From Nocardia fluminea (lineage in GTDB: Bacteria; Actinomycetota; Actinomycetes; Mycobacteriales; Mycobacteriaceae): a stretch of 64,000 nt of DNA. Where the stretch lies: NCBI RefSeq assembly GCF_002846365.1, contig NZ_PJMW01000002.1:3534001-3598000 (forward strand). Direction: 5' to 3'. Made by a program: the position numbers and the translations under genes. This document shows positions 33,932-45,324 of the stretch, piece after piece; the first letter of the stretch is position 1; every line of letters starts with the position of its first letter. The notes under the pieces were generated by a model. That model saw only the letters and a program-made list of their open reading frames with translations, searched no databases and was not told the origin of the DNA.

Positions 33932-35049
33932 TGAGAGTTCTCGCCGCGATGAGTGGTGGTGTCGATTCCGCGGTGGCCGCGGCGCGGGCCGTGGACGCCG
34001 GTCACGAGGTGGTCGGGGTGCATCTGGCACTGTCGGCGAACCCGGGCACGCTGCGCACCGGGTCGCGTGGTTGCTGCTCCAAGGAGGACGCCGGTGACGC
34101 GCGTCGCGCCGCCGATGTGCTCGGAATCCCGTTCTACGTCTGGGATTTCGCCGATCGCTTCAAGGAAGACGTGATCGACGACTTCGTCGCCGCCTACGCT
34201 GCGGGGGAGACCCCGAACCCGTGCCTGCGCTGCAACGAGAAGATCAAGTTCTCCGCGCTGGCCGATCGCGCGCAGGCACTCGGCTTCGACGCGGTGGTGA
34301 CCGGGCACTACGCGCGGCTCGACGAGGGCGTGCTGCGCCGTGCTGTCGACGCGGACAAGGACCAGTCCTACGTGCTGGCGGTGCTCACCGCCGAGCAGCT
34401 CGCGCGGGCGATGTTCCCGGTCGGCGACACCCCGAAGCCGCGGATCCGCGAGGAGGCCGCCGAGCGTGGGCTGGCGGTGGCGAACAAGCCCGACAGCCAC
34501 GACATCTGCTTCATCCCCTCCGGCGATACCCGCGCCTTCCTCGGCGCCAAGATCGGTATCCGGCCAGGTGCGCTGGTCGATTCCGACGGCACGGTGCTCG
34601 GTAGTCACGAGGGCGTGCACGGATTCACCGTCGGCCAGCGCAAGGGCCTCGGCCTGAGCCACACCGCCGCCGACGGCAAGCCACGCTATGTGACCGGGAT
34701 CGACCCCGATTCGGGGACCGTCAAGGTCGGTTCGGTCGAGGACCTGCAGGTCGACATCGTCACCGCCGACCGCGCGATCTGGACCTCCGGCACGCGCCCG
34801 ACCGACTCGGTCGAGTGCGTCGTGCAGGTGCGCGCGCATGGGGGGACCGCCCCCGCGGTGGTCGAGCCCGACGGTGACGGTTTCGTCGCCAGGCTGCGTG
34901 CGCCGCTCACCGGCGTCGCGAAGGGTCAGGCCATCGTGCTGTACCTGCCCGACGCCGACGGCGGCGACACCGTGATCGGCAGCGGCACCATCAACGGCAC
35001 CGACCGCACCGCGGTCACCGAGTCCGACCCGTCGGCCGCGTCGGCCTGA
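33931..35049 (+). CDS. mnmA: tRNA 2-thiouridylase
   Basis: The 372-residue cytoplasmic enzyme thiolates U34 of Lys, Glu and Gln tRNAs, using sulfur from the cysteine desulfurase encoded just upstream. It has the PP-loop [16 protein letters not shown] at the N-terminus, the catalytic Cys in [14 protein letters not shown] and the second in [17 protein letters not shown] and [10 protein letters not shown] are also family signatures. Start and iscS stop overlap by one base. Slightly longer than E. coli MnmA. Confidence 0.95.
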   Translation: MRVLAAMSGGVDSAVAAARAVDAGHEVVGVHLALSANPGTLRTGSRGCCSKEDAGDARRAADVLGIPFYVWDFADRFKEDVIDDFVAAYAAGETPNPCLRCNEKIKFSALADRAQALGFDAVVTGHYARLDEGVLRRAVDADKDQSYVLAVLTAEQLARAMFPVGDTPKPRIREEAAERGLAVANKPDSHDICFIPSGDTRAFLGAKIGIRPGALVDSDGTVLGSHEGVHGFTVGQRKGLGLSHTAADGKPRYVTGIDPDSGTVKVGSVEDLQVDIVTADRAIWTSGTRPTDSVECVVQVRAHGGTAPAVVEPDGDGFVARLRAPLTGVAKGQAIVLYLPDADGGDTVIGSGTINGTDRTAVTESDPSAASA

Positions 35050-35195
35050 TCGCGTCGTGGCGGGTGCGCGGACGGCCGGCGCGCACGGCAGGATGACGGG
35101 TGACGATCCCGCCGCGGTGCGGCGCACGGTTCGTGGTGGCCGACGCCGATCCGGCGTGGACCACCGACCCATCCGACACGAAAGGTGTTGAGCGC

Positions 35196-36308
35196 GTGAC
35201 GTTGTGGCGTGGTAGTGAGCAGTCCGACGACCCGGCCGCGGCGGAACCGGTGGATCTGCTCGCCGGTGCGTTCGCCACCGGCCTCGGTTCCTGGCCGGGC
35301 ACCGATCCACTCGAAGCGGCGACCACCATCATCGGTGAGCTGCCGGAACTGCCCCACCTCGTCGAACTTCCCGATCGCGGGATCGGCGCCGACATGATCG
35401 GGCGCGCCTCCGCGCTCCTGGTCGATCTGCGGTTCGACGCGACCACCCGCGGCTACCGACTCGCCGACCGGCCGGGTGCGATCTCGCGCAAGGCCCGCGA
35501 CTTCGTGCGCGTGGACCTCGACGCGATCGAGGAAGCCTGGGAGACAGCGGGTCTCGTCGGCTCCGGGCGGGCGATCAAGATCCAGTCGGTCGGACCGCTC
35601 ACCCTCGCCGCCGAAGTCGAACTGCCCGGCGGCCATCGCATCCTCACCGATCGCGGTGCGCTGCGCGACCTCACGGACTCGCTGGCCGAGGGCCTGGCCC
35701 TGCACGCCGCCGAGATCGGCAAACGGCTCGGCGCGAAAGTGGTTGTGCAACTGGACGAACCGCAGTTGACCACGGTCCTGGACGGATCGCTGACCGGCCC
35801 GAGCGTCCTCGACACCGTCCGCGCGCTGCCCGGGCCGGAGGCGATCCACTTCCTCGATGTGGTGATCAACGCGCAGCCGGGCCCGGTCATCCTGCACACC
35901 TGCGCAGCCCGGCCCGCCCTGCCCACGCTGCGGCGCACCGCCGCCGCCGCGCTGTCCTTCGACGCGTCCACCATCACCACCGCCGACTTCGACGAAATCG
36001 GCGAAGCCGTGGACTCCGGCAAGAAGCTCGCGCTCGGACTCGTCCCCACCGAACCGCCCACGAGCCCCCTCACCTGGCGCACCGCCGCCGAGCCCGCGGT
36101 CCGTCTCGTGGACGACCTCGGTTTCTCCCGGGCCGCTCTCACCCGAGTGCTGGTCACCCCGACCTGTGGTCTGGCGGGCGCTCCGCTCGCCTGGTCCCGC
36201 AAGGCGCTCGCCCTGGCTGCCGACGTCGCCCGCGCTTTCGCCGAGGACCCGGAGTCGCTCACCGTCGAGCGCCCGGAAGGTTCGCGACGGAGCCGGAGTT
36301 CGCGCTGA
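35196..36308 (+). CDS. MetE-like (cobalamin-independent methionine synthase family) protein
   Basis: The 370-residue protein matches the C-terminal barrel part of MetE and corresponds, from memory, to mycobacterial Rv3015c. Visible parts are FATGLGSWPGTDP near the start, KIQSVGPLTLAAEVELPGG, VVQLDEPQL (a MetE-type loop), LHTCAARP and the zinc-site-like TPTCGLAG near the end. It is too short to be a full methionine synthase, so its methyl donor and acceptor are unknown. The start is uncertain: GTG 35196 (AAAGGTG upstream) is preferred, GTG 35100 possible. It lies between mnmA and ligA as in mycobacteria. Confidence 0.82.
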   Translation: MTLWRGSEQSDDPAAAEPVDLLAGAFATGLGSWPGTDPLEAATTIIGELPELPHLVELPDRGIGADMIGRASALLVDLRFDATTRGYRLADRPGAISRKARDFVRVDLDAIEEAWETAGLVGSGRAIKIQSVGPLTLAAEVELPGGHRILTDRGALRDLTDSLAEGLALHAAEIGKRLGAKVVVQLDEPQLTTVLDGSLTGPSVLDTVRALPGPEAIHFLDVVINAQPGPVILHTCAARPALPTLRRTAAAALSFDASTITTADFDEIGEAVDSGKKLALGLVPTEPPTSPLTWRTAAEPAVRLVDDLGFSRAALTRVLVTPTCGLAGAPLAWSRKALALAADVARAFAEDPESLTVERPEGSRRSRSSR

Positions 36309-36371
36309 CACGGCTGCGACGTGCGGGAACGGTCAGCGGATGTGTCGGTGGGCTCGACTAATCTCGGGTAG

Positions 36372-38513
<2,142 letters not shown>

Positions 38514-38519
38514 ACAGGG

Positions 38520-38882
38520 TCAGTTCGGGGTGACGGTGACGGTGTTGCCGATCTGGGTCTTCATGTCGAACGACGCGCACTGCCCGTTGCTGAGCTCCTG
38601 GGTGCGCAGCGGCCGCTTCTTGATGTTGGTCTGGATCTCCACCGTCACGTCGGTGCTCGCCATCGAGCACACCTTCGACACCGGAGCGTCGGTGTAGGAC
38701 ACCGACCCCGCGCCCTGACACGAGTTGGTCGAGTTCCCCAGGAACACCCGCGCGGTTCCCGTCGGGCACGGATCGGCCAGCGCGCTGGGCGCACTCACCA
38801 GGGCCGCGGGCACGAGCGCTCCCGCCGTCACGGCGGCAACGACAACTCCGCGAACAATTACCCGAACCGCCATCACGCGCAC
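38520..38882 (-). CDS. Small secreted Cys-containing protein
   Basis: The 120-residue protein has a Sec signal peptide (basic start, hydrophobic core VVVAAVTAGALVPAALV, cleavage after ALA near 36). The mature part contains four Cys (DPCPTG, NSCQGAG, KVCSMAS, GQCASFD), enough for two disulfides, and beta-strand-like sequence ending in VTVTPN. No family is recognised. The GTG at 38882 or 38876 follows GAGGATGG. It sits between ligA and a divergent ATPase gene. Confidence 0.7.
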   Translation of the reverse strand: MRVMAVRVIVRGVVVAAVTAGALVPAALVSAPSALADPCPTGTARVFLGNSTNSCQGAGSVSYTDAPVSKVCSMASTDVTVEIQTNIKKRPLRTQELSNGQCASFDMKTQIGNTVTVTPN

Positions 38883-39014
38883 CCATCCTCATCGCCGACC
38901 GCTGAACCGCGACGAACCAGCCGCGGTGTCCAGCACCTTAGTCCGTCCGAACCGAACATGCCCGGGATAGGTGCCGTCCTTTAGTCTTGCCAAGAATCTC
39001 GGAGAGGCGGACCT

Positions 39015-40211
39015 TTGCTGCGCAGTTTTCAGGTGACCAATCACGGATCGCTGGCGGAGCCTCAGCAGTTGCGGCTCACCAAGGGGGCGGGCGGGCCGTT
39101 GGCGGTGCCGGTGACCGCGGTGCACGGGGTGGCGGCAGCGGGGAAGACGAGCCTGATCGACGCGCTCGCGCAGATGCGCGACGCGGTCCTGAATTCGGTG
39201 AGCGGATGGGATCCCTACGCGGGTCCGGTGCGGCGACCGCATCTCGGGTTCGCTGATCAGTCGACGGAATTCGTCGCCGGCTTCGTCGCCGAGGGCGTGC
39301 CCTACACCTATGGGTTCCAGCTCGACAACGCCGACGTGGTCGCGGAGTGGTTGTACACCCATCCTCGCTCGCGCAAGCGGATCGTGTTCGAACGCCGTGG
39401 GGACGAGGTGAAGATCGGGCCGATGTTCGAGGCGGCGCGATACGGGGTGGCGGCGCTGGTGCCGTTGCTGCGGCCGAACGCGCTGCTGCTGAGTCTGGCG
39501 GGGCAGCTGTACGCCGAGGCGCTGGTACCCGCGTATCGGTGGTTCGCGGCGAATCTGACCGTGCAGCAGGGTGATGTCGACACCGACGCGCTCGCCTACG
39601 ACCTCGGCAGTCACATCTCCCGCTCGCCCGACAACGCGGCGCGTCTGCTGATGCTGCTGCGCACCGCCGATCTCGGGATCGAGGATCTGCTCGTCGCCGA
39701 ACACGATCCGATGTACGCGGACTACCTGCGCGACCTCGACGCCGAAATCGGCGCGCTGGCAGGTCATCTCGACCACCCCCAGCAGATTCTCGTGGACCGC
39801 GAGCTGAGCACCCTGCGCGCGGCGCGCGACGCGCTGTACCGCCGCATGGTCGACCGTCGAGGCGCGGGGCTGAGCCTGGTGCACGAGGGCATCGAGGTCC
39901 CGTTCGAACTGGCCGACGAATCCACCGCCACCCGTTCGCTGCTACGCGTGCTGCCGGCCATGCTGGAAGCGCTCGACACCGGCCAGGTGCTCGCGGTCGA
40001 CGATCTCGGCGTCGGCCTTCCGGTCGAGGAGACCGACCGCCTCGTCCAGCTGTTCCAGAACCCGGAGACCAATTCCCGTGGCGCGCAACTGATCTACACC
40101 ACGGCCGATCGGGCGTTGATCGACCGCGGCAACGGCCGCTCCCAGCGCACCCGCACCGCGGTGTGGCAGGTGCGCCGTGCGCGGGGGGTCAGCGAACTCA
40201 CGCCGCTGTGA
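39015..40211 (+). CDS. AAA-type ATPase of the COG1106 (AbiLii/RloA-like) group
   Basis: The 398-residue protein begins with MLRSFQVTNHGSLAEPQQL, the usual first strand of SMC-like/OLD-like ATPases, and has a Walker A GVAAAGKTS near residue 40. The Walker B region is VLAVDDLGVGLPVEETDRLV, with DD in place of the usual DE, followed by a sensor strand QLIYTTADRALI. The middle is helical. Relatives are found in abortive-infection and retron-type systems with a partner nuclease, but here no partner lies next to it. TTG start with GGAGAGG upstream. Cytoplasmic. Defence role is only a possibility. Confidence 0.75.
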   Translation: MLRSFQVTNHGSLAEPQQLRLTKGAGGPLAVPVTAVHGVAAAGKTSLIDALAQMRDAVLNSVSGWDPYAGPVRRPHLGFADQSTEFVAGFVAEGVPYTYGFQLDNADVVAEWLYTHPRSRKRIVFERRGDEVKIGPMFEAARYGVAALVPLLRPNALLLSLAGQLYAEALVPAYRWFAANLTVQQGDVDTDALAYDLGSHISRSPDNAARLLMLLRTADLGIEDLLVAEHDPMYADYLRDLDAEIGALAGHLDHPQQILVDRELSTLRAARDALYRRMVDRRGAGLSLVHEGIEVPFELADESTATRSLLRVLPAMLEALDTGQVLAVDDLGVGLPVEETDRLVQLFQNPETNSRGAQLIYTTADRALIDRGNGRSQRTRTAVWQVRRARGVSELTPL

Positions 40212-40231
40212 GCGGGGCATAGCATGGGCGC

Positions 40232-40576
40232 ATGCTCGAAGTGGTGATGGCGGTAGCGCTGGTGACGATGCTGGCGGTGACGATCGCGGCCGTCGTCTCC
40301 GGGCGGACCGGCGCGGGGCGGGCGAACCTCGAACACGGGGCGCTCTACGTGACCGGCGTGAGCCCGCTGCCCGCGATGACCGGTGAGCACTACGTGACGA
40401 TCACCGGTACCGTCACCGGCCCGTCGATCACCGGCAAGGTCGTCTACCGCCGCTTCGCCTGGGACGCCGCGCACTGGCCCGCCCCCGGCGACCAGCTCGC
40501 CGTCGTCTATCCACCGCACAACCCCGACGACTGGCACGCCGACCACCCCGGCTTGCGTCCCTACCTCGGCTCCTGA
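40232..40576 (+). CDS. Membrane-anchored small hypothetical protein
   Basis: The 114-residue protein has one N-terminal hydrophobic segment (VVMAVALVTMLAVTIAAVV) and a soluble beta-rich remainder (YVTITGTVTGPSITGKVVYR, FAWDAAHWPAPGDQLAVVYP). The pattern suggests an anchored OB-like domain. It starts 20 bp after the ATPase gene in the same direction, so they may be co-transcribed. No known family is recognised. Confidence 0.6.
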   Translation: MLEVVMAVALVTMLAVTIAAVVSGRTGAGRANLEHGALYVTGVSPLPAMTGEHYVTITGTVTGPSITGKVVYRRFAWDAAHWPAPGDQLAVVYPPHNPDDWHADHPGLRPYLGS

Positions 40577-40646
40577 CCCACCTCACCGTCCTCGCCCGGC
40601 ACGGGTGAGTCGGAGCTCACAAGCGTCCGGATGGGATCATGCGGGG

Positions 40647-41162
40647 ATGCACGGTACTGACGACCGGACCACCGGACTCCTGATCCGCCCCGCCCACCCC
40701 GACGAGTACGACGCGGTCGCCGCGCTGACCGTCGAGGTGTACGTGGGCGACGGCTATGTCGCCGACGGGGACGACTACGTGCGTGAACTCGCCGACGTGC
40801 CGCATCGGGCGGCCGAGGCCGAGGTCCTCGTCGCCGTGCACGAGGGTGAGGTCGTCGGCTCGCTCACGGTCGCGAAGCCCGGCACGCCCTACGCCGAGAT
40901 CGCGCAACCCGGCGAACTCGAGTTCCGGATGCTGGCGGTGTCGAAGCGGGCACGCGGACTCGGTGTCGGCAGCGCCCTGGTTCGCGCCGTCATCGAGGAG
41001 GCGCGATCGGGCGACTTCGAGGCGGTCGCGCTCACCACCATGTTCTCGATGGTCGACGCGCACCGGCTGTACGAGCGGCTCGGCTTCGTCGGTGTCCCCG
41101 AACGTGATTGGGCCACCCACGACGGACTCCAGCTGTTCGTGATGCGGCTCGCGCTGCGCTGA
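40647..41162 (+). CDS. GNAT-family N-acetyltransferase
   Basis: The 171-residue protein shows the GNAT signature EFRMLAVSKRARGLGVGSAL, with the acetyl-CoA loop RARGLG, plus the C-terminal strand and helix (AHRLYERLGFVGVPERDW). The target is not identifiable. The ATG at 40647 is preceded by GCGGGG. It is convergent with the ACT-domain gene 4 bp away. Confidence 0.85.
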   Translation: MHGTDDRTTGLLIRPAHPDEYDAVAALTVEVYVGDGYVADGDDYVRELADVPHRAAEAEVLVAVHEGEVVGSLTVAKPGTPYAEIAQPGELEFRMLAVSKRARGLGVGSALVRAVIEEARSGDFEAVALTTMFSMVDAHRLYERLGFVGVPERDWATHDGLQLFVMRLALR

Positions 41163-41166
41163 CCGA

Positions 41167-41817
41167 TCAGTTCAGCACGGTGGCGACGATGCCGGCGAGG
41201 TAGCCGAGGCGCGCCACTTCCGACGGGCGGAAGTCGGGACCACCGGGGCGACCGAGCAGCAGTGCCCGGCCGGTGTTGCCCAGCGGTGCGGCAGCGAGTT
41301 TGGTGTCCATGTCGCGCCAGATCTCCGGCACCCATTCAGCCTCGCCGTCGAGCCACATCGGCTTCTCGATCGGCATCCACGGAGCCGAACCCGCTTGTGT
41401 CTCAGGGGCACTCGGGCTGCCGACGATGCGGTAGGCGCCCGCGGGGCCGAGGCCGATGATCGTGGACCAGCCGGCGCGCAGCACGCGCGGGCAGCCGTCG
41501 ACGAGAACCTGGAGGCGGTCGTCGCGAGCACTGGCGACCTGGTCGATCAGTTCGAGCTCGCGGTGGGTGTCGAGCACGCCGGAGTACGGGCGAATGGAGT
41601 CGACGCTCACATCGCGCACCGATTCCGCGGCGGTGATGAGGGTGTCGGGCAGTGCGCCCGTGGGAACTTCGACGACCAGATCGTCGATCGCGAAGCCGGC
41701 GCCGCGTTCCACGACATCGAGCGAGAGAATGTCCGCGCCGACCCCGCCGAGGGCGAGTGCGAGGGAGCCGAGGCTTCCCGGTCGATCCGGAAGTTGCACG
41801 CGGAGCAGGTATGACAC
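41167..41817 (-). CDS. ACT-domain amino-acid-binding protein
   Basis: The 216-residue protein begins with an ACT domain (YLLRVQLPDRPGSLGSLALA, the Gly that contacts amino acids included) and continues with a less conserved region. The counterpart in M. tuberculosis is, from memory, Rv3013, found in the same place next to gatC. It probably senses or binds an amino acid, but no function is established. The GTG at 41817 has AAAGGAA upstream; the open frame to 41931 is not supported. It diverges from gatC. Confidence 0.82.
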   Translation of the reverse strand: MSYLLRVQLPDRPGSLGSLALALGGVGADILSLDVVERGAGFAIDDLVVEVPTGALPDTLITAAESVRDVSVDSIRPYSGVLDTHRELELIDQVASARDDRLQVLVDGCPRVLRAGWSTIIGLGPAGAYRIVGSPSAPETQAGSAPWMPIEKPMWLDGEAEWVPEIWRDMDTKLAAAPLGNTGRALLLGRPGGPDFRPSEVARLGYLAGIVATVLN

Positions 41818-42051
41818 GTGCGTTCCTTTCCATGCCGGCCGGGGTTGTTCGAGACGAATACCCGGTGAAGCAATACTTACACCCCTGAACGCGGGTTCTC
41901 GACCCGAAGTATGACCCCATCGGCGCGACATGCGCGAACTTTCGTGCGAGGCGGGTGCGTCCGGCCTGCGGGGACGGGCGCGTAAGAACCGATATCACCC
42001 GCCAATTAGGCTGTACCGATACTGCCCACCGAAGCCGAAAGGGGTCCCGCG

Positions 42052-42348
42052 GTGCCCGCAATCTCCCGCGACGAGGTCGCTCACCTCGCCCGGCTGTCCC
42101 GGCTGGCGTTGACCGACGCCGAACTCGACCAGTTCGCCGGTCAGCTGGATTCGATCCTCAGCCACGTGCAGACCATCACCGAGGTCGCCGCCGACGTCCC
42201 CGCCACCGCGTCGCCGAATCCGACGACCAATGTGACCAGGCCCGATGTGGTCACGCCCGGCCTCACCCCCGAGCAGGCGCTGGACCAGGCGCCCGCCGTG
42301 GAAGAACAGCGTTTCCTGGTCCCGCAGATCCTGGGAGAGGGCGAATGA
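42052..42348 (+). CDS. gatC: Asp-tRNA(Asn)/Glu-tRNA(Gln) amidotransferase subunit C
   Basis: This 98-residue subunit wraps around GatA and GatB and stabilises the amidotransferase that corrects mischarged Glu-tRNA(Gln) and Asp-tRNA(Asn). Family sequence: [20 protein letters not shown] and VPATASPNP with RPDVVTPGL. The GTG start has AAAGGGG eight bases upstream. Its TGA overlaps the gatA ATG (ATGA), so translation is coupled. Confidence 0.95.
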   Translation: MPAISRDEVAHLARLSRLALTDAELDQFAGQLDSILSHVQTITEVAADVPATASPNPTTNVTRPDVVTPGLTPEQALDQAPAVEEQRFLVPQILGEGE

Positions 42349-43832
42349 CAGAGTTGACCCAGCTTTCGGCCGCGGAGCTGGCAAGCAAGATCCACGGCGG
42401 CGAGGTGTCCTCCACCGAGGTCACCCAGGCGCACCTGGATCGCATCGGCAAGGTCGACGGTGAGCTCAACGCCTTCCTGCACGTCGCGGGTGACGAAGCC
42501 CTCGCCGCGGCCGCCGTGGTCGACGCCGCGCTCGCCGCGGGTGAGACGCCCGCTTCGTCGCTGGCGGGAGTTCCGTTGGCGCTCAAGGATGTTTTCACCA
42601 CCACCGACATGCCGACCACCTGCGCCTCGAAGATTCTCGAGGGCTGGATGTCGCCGTACGACGCGACCGTCACCGCGCGGCTGCGCGCCGCGGGCATCCC
42701 GATTCTGGGCAAGACCAACATGGACGAGTTCGCGATGGGCTCCTCCACCGAGAACTCCGCCTACGGCCCGACCCGCAACCCGTGGGACACCACCCGCATC
42801 CCCGGCGGTTCCGGAGGCGGTTCGGCGGCGGCGCTGGCTTCGTTCCAGGCGCCGCTGGCGATCGGTACCGACACCGGCGGCTCGATTCGTCAGCCCGCCG
42901 CGGTCACCGCGACGGTCGGCGTGAAGCCCACCTACGGCACCGTCTCGCGCTACGGCCTGATCGCGTGCGCGTCGTCGCTGGATCAGGGTGGTCCGTGTGG
43001 GCGCACCGTGCTCGACACCGCGCTGCTGCACGAGGTGATCGCCGGGCACGACCCGCGTGACTCCACTTCGCGCGACGTTCCGGTGGCACCGGTGGTGGCG
43101 GCCGCCGAGCAGGGCGCCAACGGTGACCTGACCGGCGTGCGTGTCGGCGTGGTGCGCGAATTGCACTCCGACAGTTACCAGTCCGGCGTCCTGGCCTCCT
43201 TCGACGCCGCCGTCGCGGTGCTGAAGGAACTGGGCGCCGAGGTGATCGAGGTGTCGTGCCCGAGCTTCGAGTACGCGCTGTCCTCGTACTACCTGGTGAT
43301 GCCGTCGGAGGTGTCGTCGAACCTGGCGCGCTTCGACGCCATGCGCTACGGCCTGCGCGTCGGTGACGACGGCAGCCACAGCGCCGACCAGGTGATGTCG
43401 CTGACCCGCGAGGCCGGTTTCGGCCCGGAGGTCAAGCGCCGCATCATGATCGGCACCTACGCGCTGTCGGCGGGCTATTACGACGCCTACTACGGCCAGG
43501 CGCTCAAGGTCCGCACGATGATCGCGCGCGACTTCGACGCCGCCTACGAGCAGGTCGACGTGCTCGTCTCGCCGACCAGCCCGTTCACCCCGTGGAAGCT
43601 GGGCGAGAAGGTCGACGACCCGCTGGCCATGTACCTGTCGGACCTGTGCACCCTGCCGACCAACCTGGCGGGCCACCCCGGCATGTCGGTGCCGTCGGGT
43701 CTGTCGGCCGACGACAACCTGCCGGTGGGTCTGCAGATCATGGCCCCCGCGCTGGCCGACGACCGCCTGTACCGGGTGGGCGCGGCCTACGAGGTGGCGC
43801 GTGGCGCGCTGCCGACCCCGAGCGCGATCTGA
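42345..43832 (+). CDS. gatA: Asp-tRNA(Asn)/Glu-tRNA(Gln) amidotransferase subunit A
   Basis: This 495-residue amidase-signature enzyme releases ammonia from glutamine for the GatB subunit. The Ser-cisSer-Lys triad is visible: Lys in [10 protein letters not shown] near residue 80, cis-Ser in [15 protein letters not shown] and nucleophile Ser in [15 protein letters not shown] near 178. The usual GGSSGGS reads GGSGGGS here. A strong terminator follows. gatB is not in the window and presumably lies beyond pfkA as in mycobacteria. Confidence 0.96.
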   Translation: MTELTQLSAAELASKIHGGEVSSTEVTQAHLDRIGKVDGELNAFLHVAGDEALAAAAVVDAALAAGETPASSLAGVPLALKDVFTTTDMPTTCASKILEGWMSPYDATVTARLRAAGIPILGKTNMDEFAMGSSTENSAYGPTRNPWDTTRIPGGSGGGSAAALASFQAPLAIGTDTGGSIRQPAAVTATVGVKPTYGTVSRYGLIACASSLDQGGPCGRTVLDTALLHEVIAGHDPRDSTSRDVPVAPVVAAAEQGANGDLTGVRVGVVRELHSDSYQSGVLASFDAAVAVLKELGAEVIEVSCPSFEYALSSYYLVMPSEVSSNLARFDAMRYGLRVGDDGSHSADQVMSLTREAGFGPEVKRRIMIGTYALSAGYYDAYYGQALKVRTMIARDFDAAYEQVDVLVSPTSPFTPWKLGEKVDDPLAMYLSDLCTLPTNLAGHPGMSVPSGLSADDNLPVGLQIMAPALADDRLYRVGAAYEVARGALPTPSAI

Positions 43833-43846
43833 GAAATTCCCCGAGC

Positions 43847-43888
43847 GGGGCGCGCCTGGTTCGAAAGAGCCAGGCGCGCCCCGTTTTT
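43847..43888 (+). terminator. Rho-independent terminator after gatCA
   Basis: A perfect 13-bp stem, GGGGCGCGCCTGG / CCAGGCGCGCCCC, with a 10-base loop is followed by GTTTTT. It is the strongest terminator in the window and marks the end of the backbone operon before the second large accessory block. Confidence 0.93.
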
Positions 43889-43923
43889 CAGTGAGAGGTC
43901 ACGGCCGGGGGTTGCCTGTTCGG

Positions 43924-44355
43924 TCAGGCCACCGCGCGCTTGCCGACGCCCGCTGTCATCGCGGTGAAGCCGGCTCGCAGATCCTTGCCGAGCGCCAGCT
44001 TCACCACGGGGCTGAGCCAGCCCGCGAGGGTGAACCGGGACTCGTAGCGGCAGCGGTCGGCGCCGAGCGGTACGACGGTGTGCGAGCGCAGGCTGTGCAG
44101 CGCGCCCAGCGGCACCGGCTTCATCGTGTAGCTGAACTCGACGCCGGGGGTGTGGGTGCGGATCCATTCCCGCTGGGGGCGGCGGTTGCTGCCCAGCTGG
44201 ACCTGCATGTCGATGGCCGAGCCCGGTTCCAGTGTGCTCGACGCCTCGTAGCAGAAGGTGTTCCACTCGCCGTAGCGCTCGAAATCTGTGAGCACCTCCC
44301 ACACCTTCGCGGCGGGTGCGTCGATCTCGATCGTTTCGTCGATGACTAGAGACAT
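43924..44355 (-). CDS. SRPBCC-fold (START/polyketide-cyclase-like) protein
   Basis: The 143-residue protein starts SLVIDETIEIDAPAAKVWEV and continues with a Trp/Tyr-rich beta grip (ERYGEWNTFCYEASSTLEPG) and a C-terminal helix, the usual layout of small SRPBCC lipid- or polyketide-binding proteins. The ligand is unknown. The ATG at 44355 has no ribosome site; a 26-bp palindrome ends 5 bases before it, so the transcript may be leaderless and tightly regulated. Confidence 0.8.
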   Translation of the reverse strand: MSLVIDETIEIDAPAAKVWEVLTDFERYGEWNTFCYEASSTLEPGSAIDMQVQLGSNRRPQREWIRTHTPGVEFSYTMKPVPLGALHSLRSHTVVPLGADRCRYESRFTLAGWLSPVVKLALGKDLRAGFTAMTAGVGKRAVA

Positions 44356-44359
44356 GTGT

Positions 44360-44385
44360 GAAAACTAGGACATGTTCTAGTTTTC
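44360..44385. promoter_or_regulatory. 26-bp near-perfect palindrome (repressor operator)
   Basis: The arms GAAAACTAG (44360-44368) and CTAGTTTTC (44377-44385) flank the core ACATGT; only one base pair of the 26 is asymmetric. It lies directly before the SRPBCC start. On the minus strand the centre reads TAGAACATGTCCTA, one base away from the KstR-type consensus TNNAACNNGTTNNA known from mycobacterial sterol regulation. A TetR-family operator is the best guess. Confidence 0.7.
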
Positions 44386-44395
44386 GGCAACCGCA

Positions 44396-45157
44396 TCAGG
44401 CGAAGCGCCGGCGGAACTTGCGCAGCGCGTCGATGATCACAGCCGAGGCCGCCGTCACCGCGAACAAGCCGAGAACGGTGCGTGCGAGCGGCCAGAGATT
44501 GGGACGGTCGGCCGGGTCGGTCTGGGCGAAGACGTTCTCGACCACCGGTGCGCCGTACTCCTGACGTCGCGAGTTCACGTCCACCGCGGTGAACGCGATA
44601 TCGGCCATCACGCCGCAGCGAGCCCGGGAGAACTCGTCGTCGCGCAGCTGACACGCGGCGTGGATGCGCCGGTTCAGCGCCGCGTCCACCGAGCGTCGCG
44701 CCCACCCGCCGAGAGGTTCGTCGATCCGCTCGGCGTAGCGCAGCACGTCGTAGCCGAGGTCGTGCGCCTTGCACGCCGACTCGAACTCGGCGGGCAGCGT
44801 CACCGGCGAGGAACAGCCGCCGTTCGGATTCACCAGCAGGCCGTCCAGCTCCGCCGGGTCGTAACCGAACTTGAAACCGAAATCGCGGGGAATGAGCGAG
44901 GTGGCATCCGGGCTGTCGTCGACGAGCGCGCGGACCGCATCGGCGGCCGCGACGTTCTCGGTGCCGGTCGGGGCGGTGCCGCCCATCGCGCCCGGTGCCG
45001 ACATCACCACGGCGGCGGCCATGGCCAGTCCGGCCGTGCACAGCGCGACGCCACTACGACGGCGGTGCTGCGCGGGAGCGGGGGACGGCGCGGAGGCGGC
45101 GGATTCTGCGGTACGGGCCCGAGCAGCGGCGGGTACCGGGCGAAGCGGGGTGTTCAT
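44396..45157 (-). CDS. Membrane-anchored prokaryotic phospholipase A2-like protein
   Basis: The 253-residue protein has a basic, Ala/Pro-rich start, a hydrophobic segment (VALCTAGLAMAAAVVMS) and a second one near the C-terminus (LARTVLGLFAVTAASAVIID), so the middle is probably outside. That middle contains ESACKAHDLGYDVLRYAER near residue 125, matching the Cys-x2-His-Asp catalytic helix of prokaryotic phospholipase A2, and further Cys that may form disulfides (GGCSSP, AACQL, ARCG). It would hydrolyse phospholipids at or outside the membrane. It diverges from a two-component system. Activity needs testing. Confidence 0.65.
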   Translation of the reverse strand: MNTPLRPVPAAARARTAESAASAPSPAPAQHRRRSGVALCTAGLAMAAAVVMSAPGAMGGTAPTGTENVAAADAVRALVDDSPDATSLIPRDFGFKFGYDPAELDGLLVNPNGGCSSPVTLPAEFESACKAHDLGYDVLRYAERIDEPLGGWARRSVDAALNRRIHAACQLRDDEFSRARCGVMADIAFTAVDVNSRRQEYGAPVVENVFAQTDPADRPNLWPLARTVLGLFAVTAASAVIIDALRKFRRRFA

Positions 45158-45324
45158 GGCCTCCGACGGTAAGGAGCGGGTCGCGCGGCGGGCATCCCGC
45201 TACGGACTTGTTTATCGGGGCGCGCGGGTGGCAGACCCGGCGCCGGGGTCACACCAGGGTAGGGGGTCGTATTCGGTTCGTGGGTATGAGGTCCGCTGAC
45301 CGGACGGTTCGTAGGCTCACTGTC

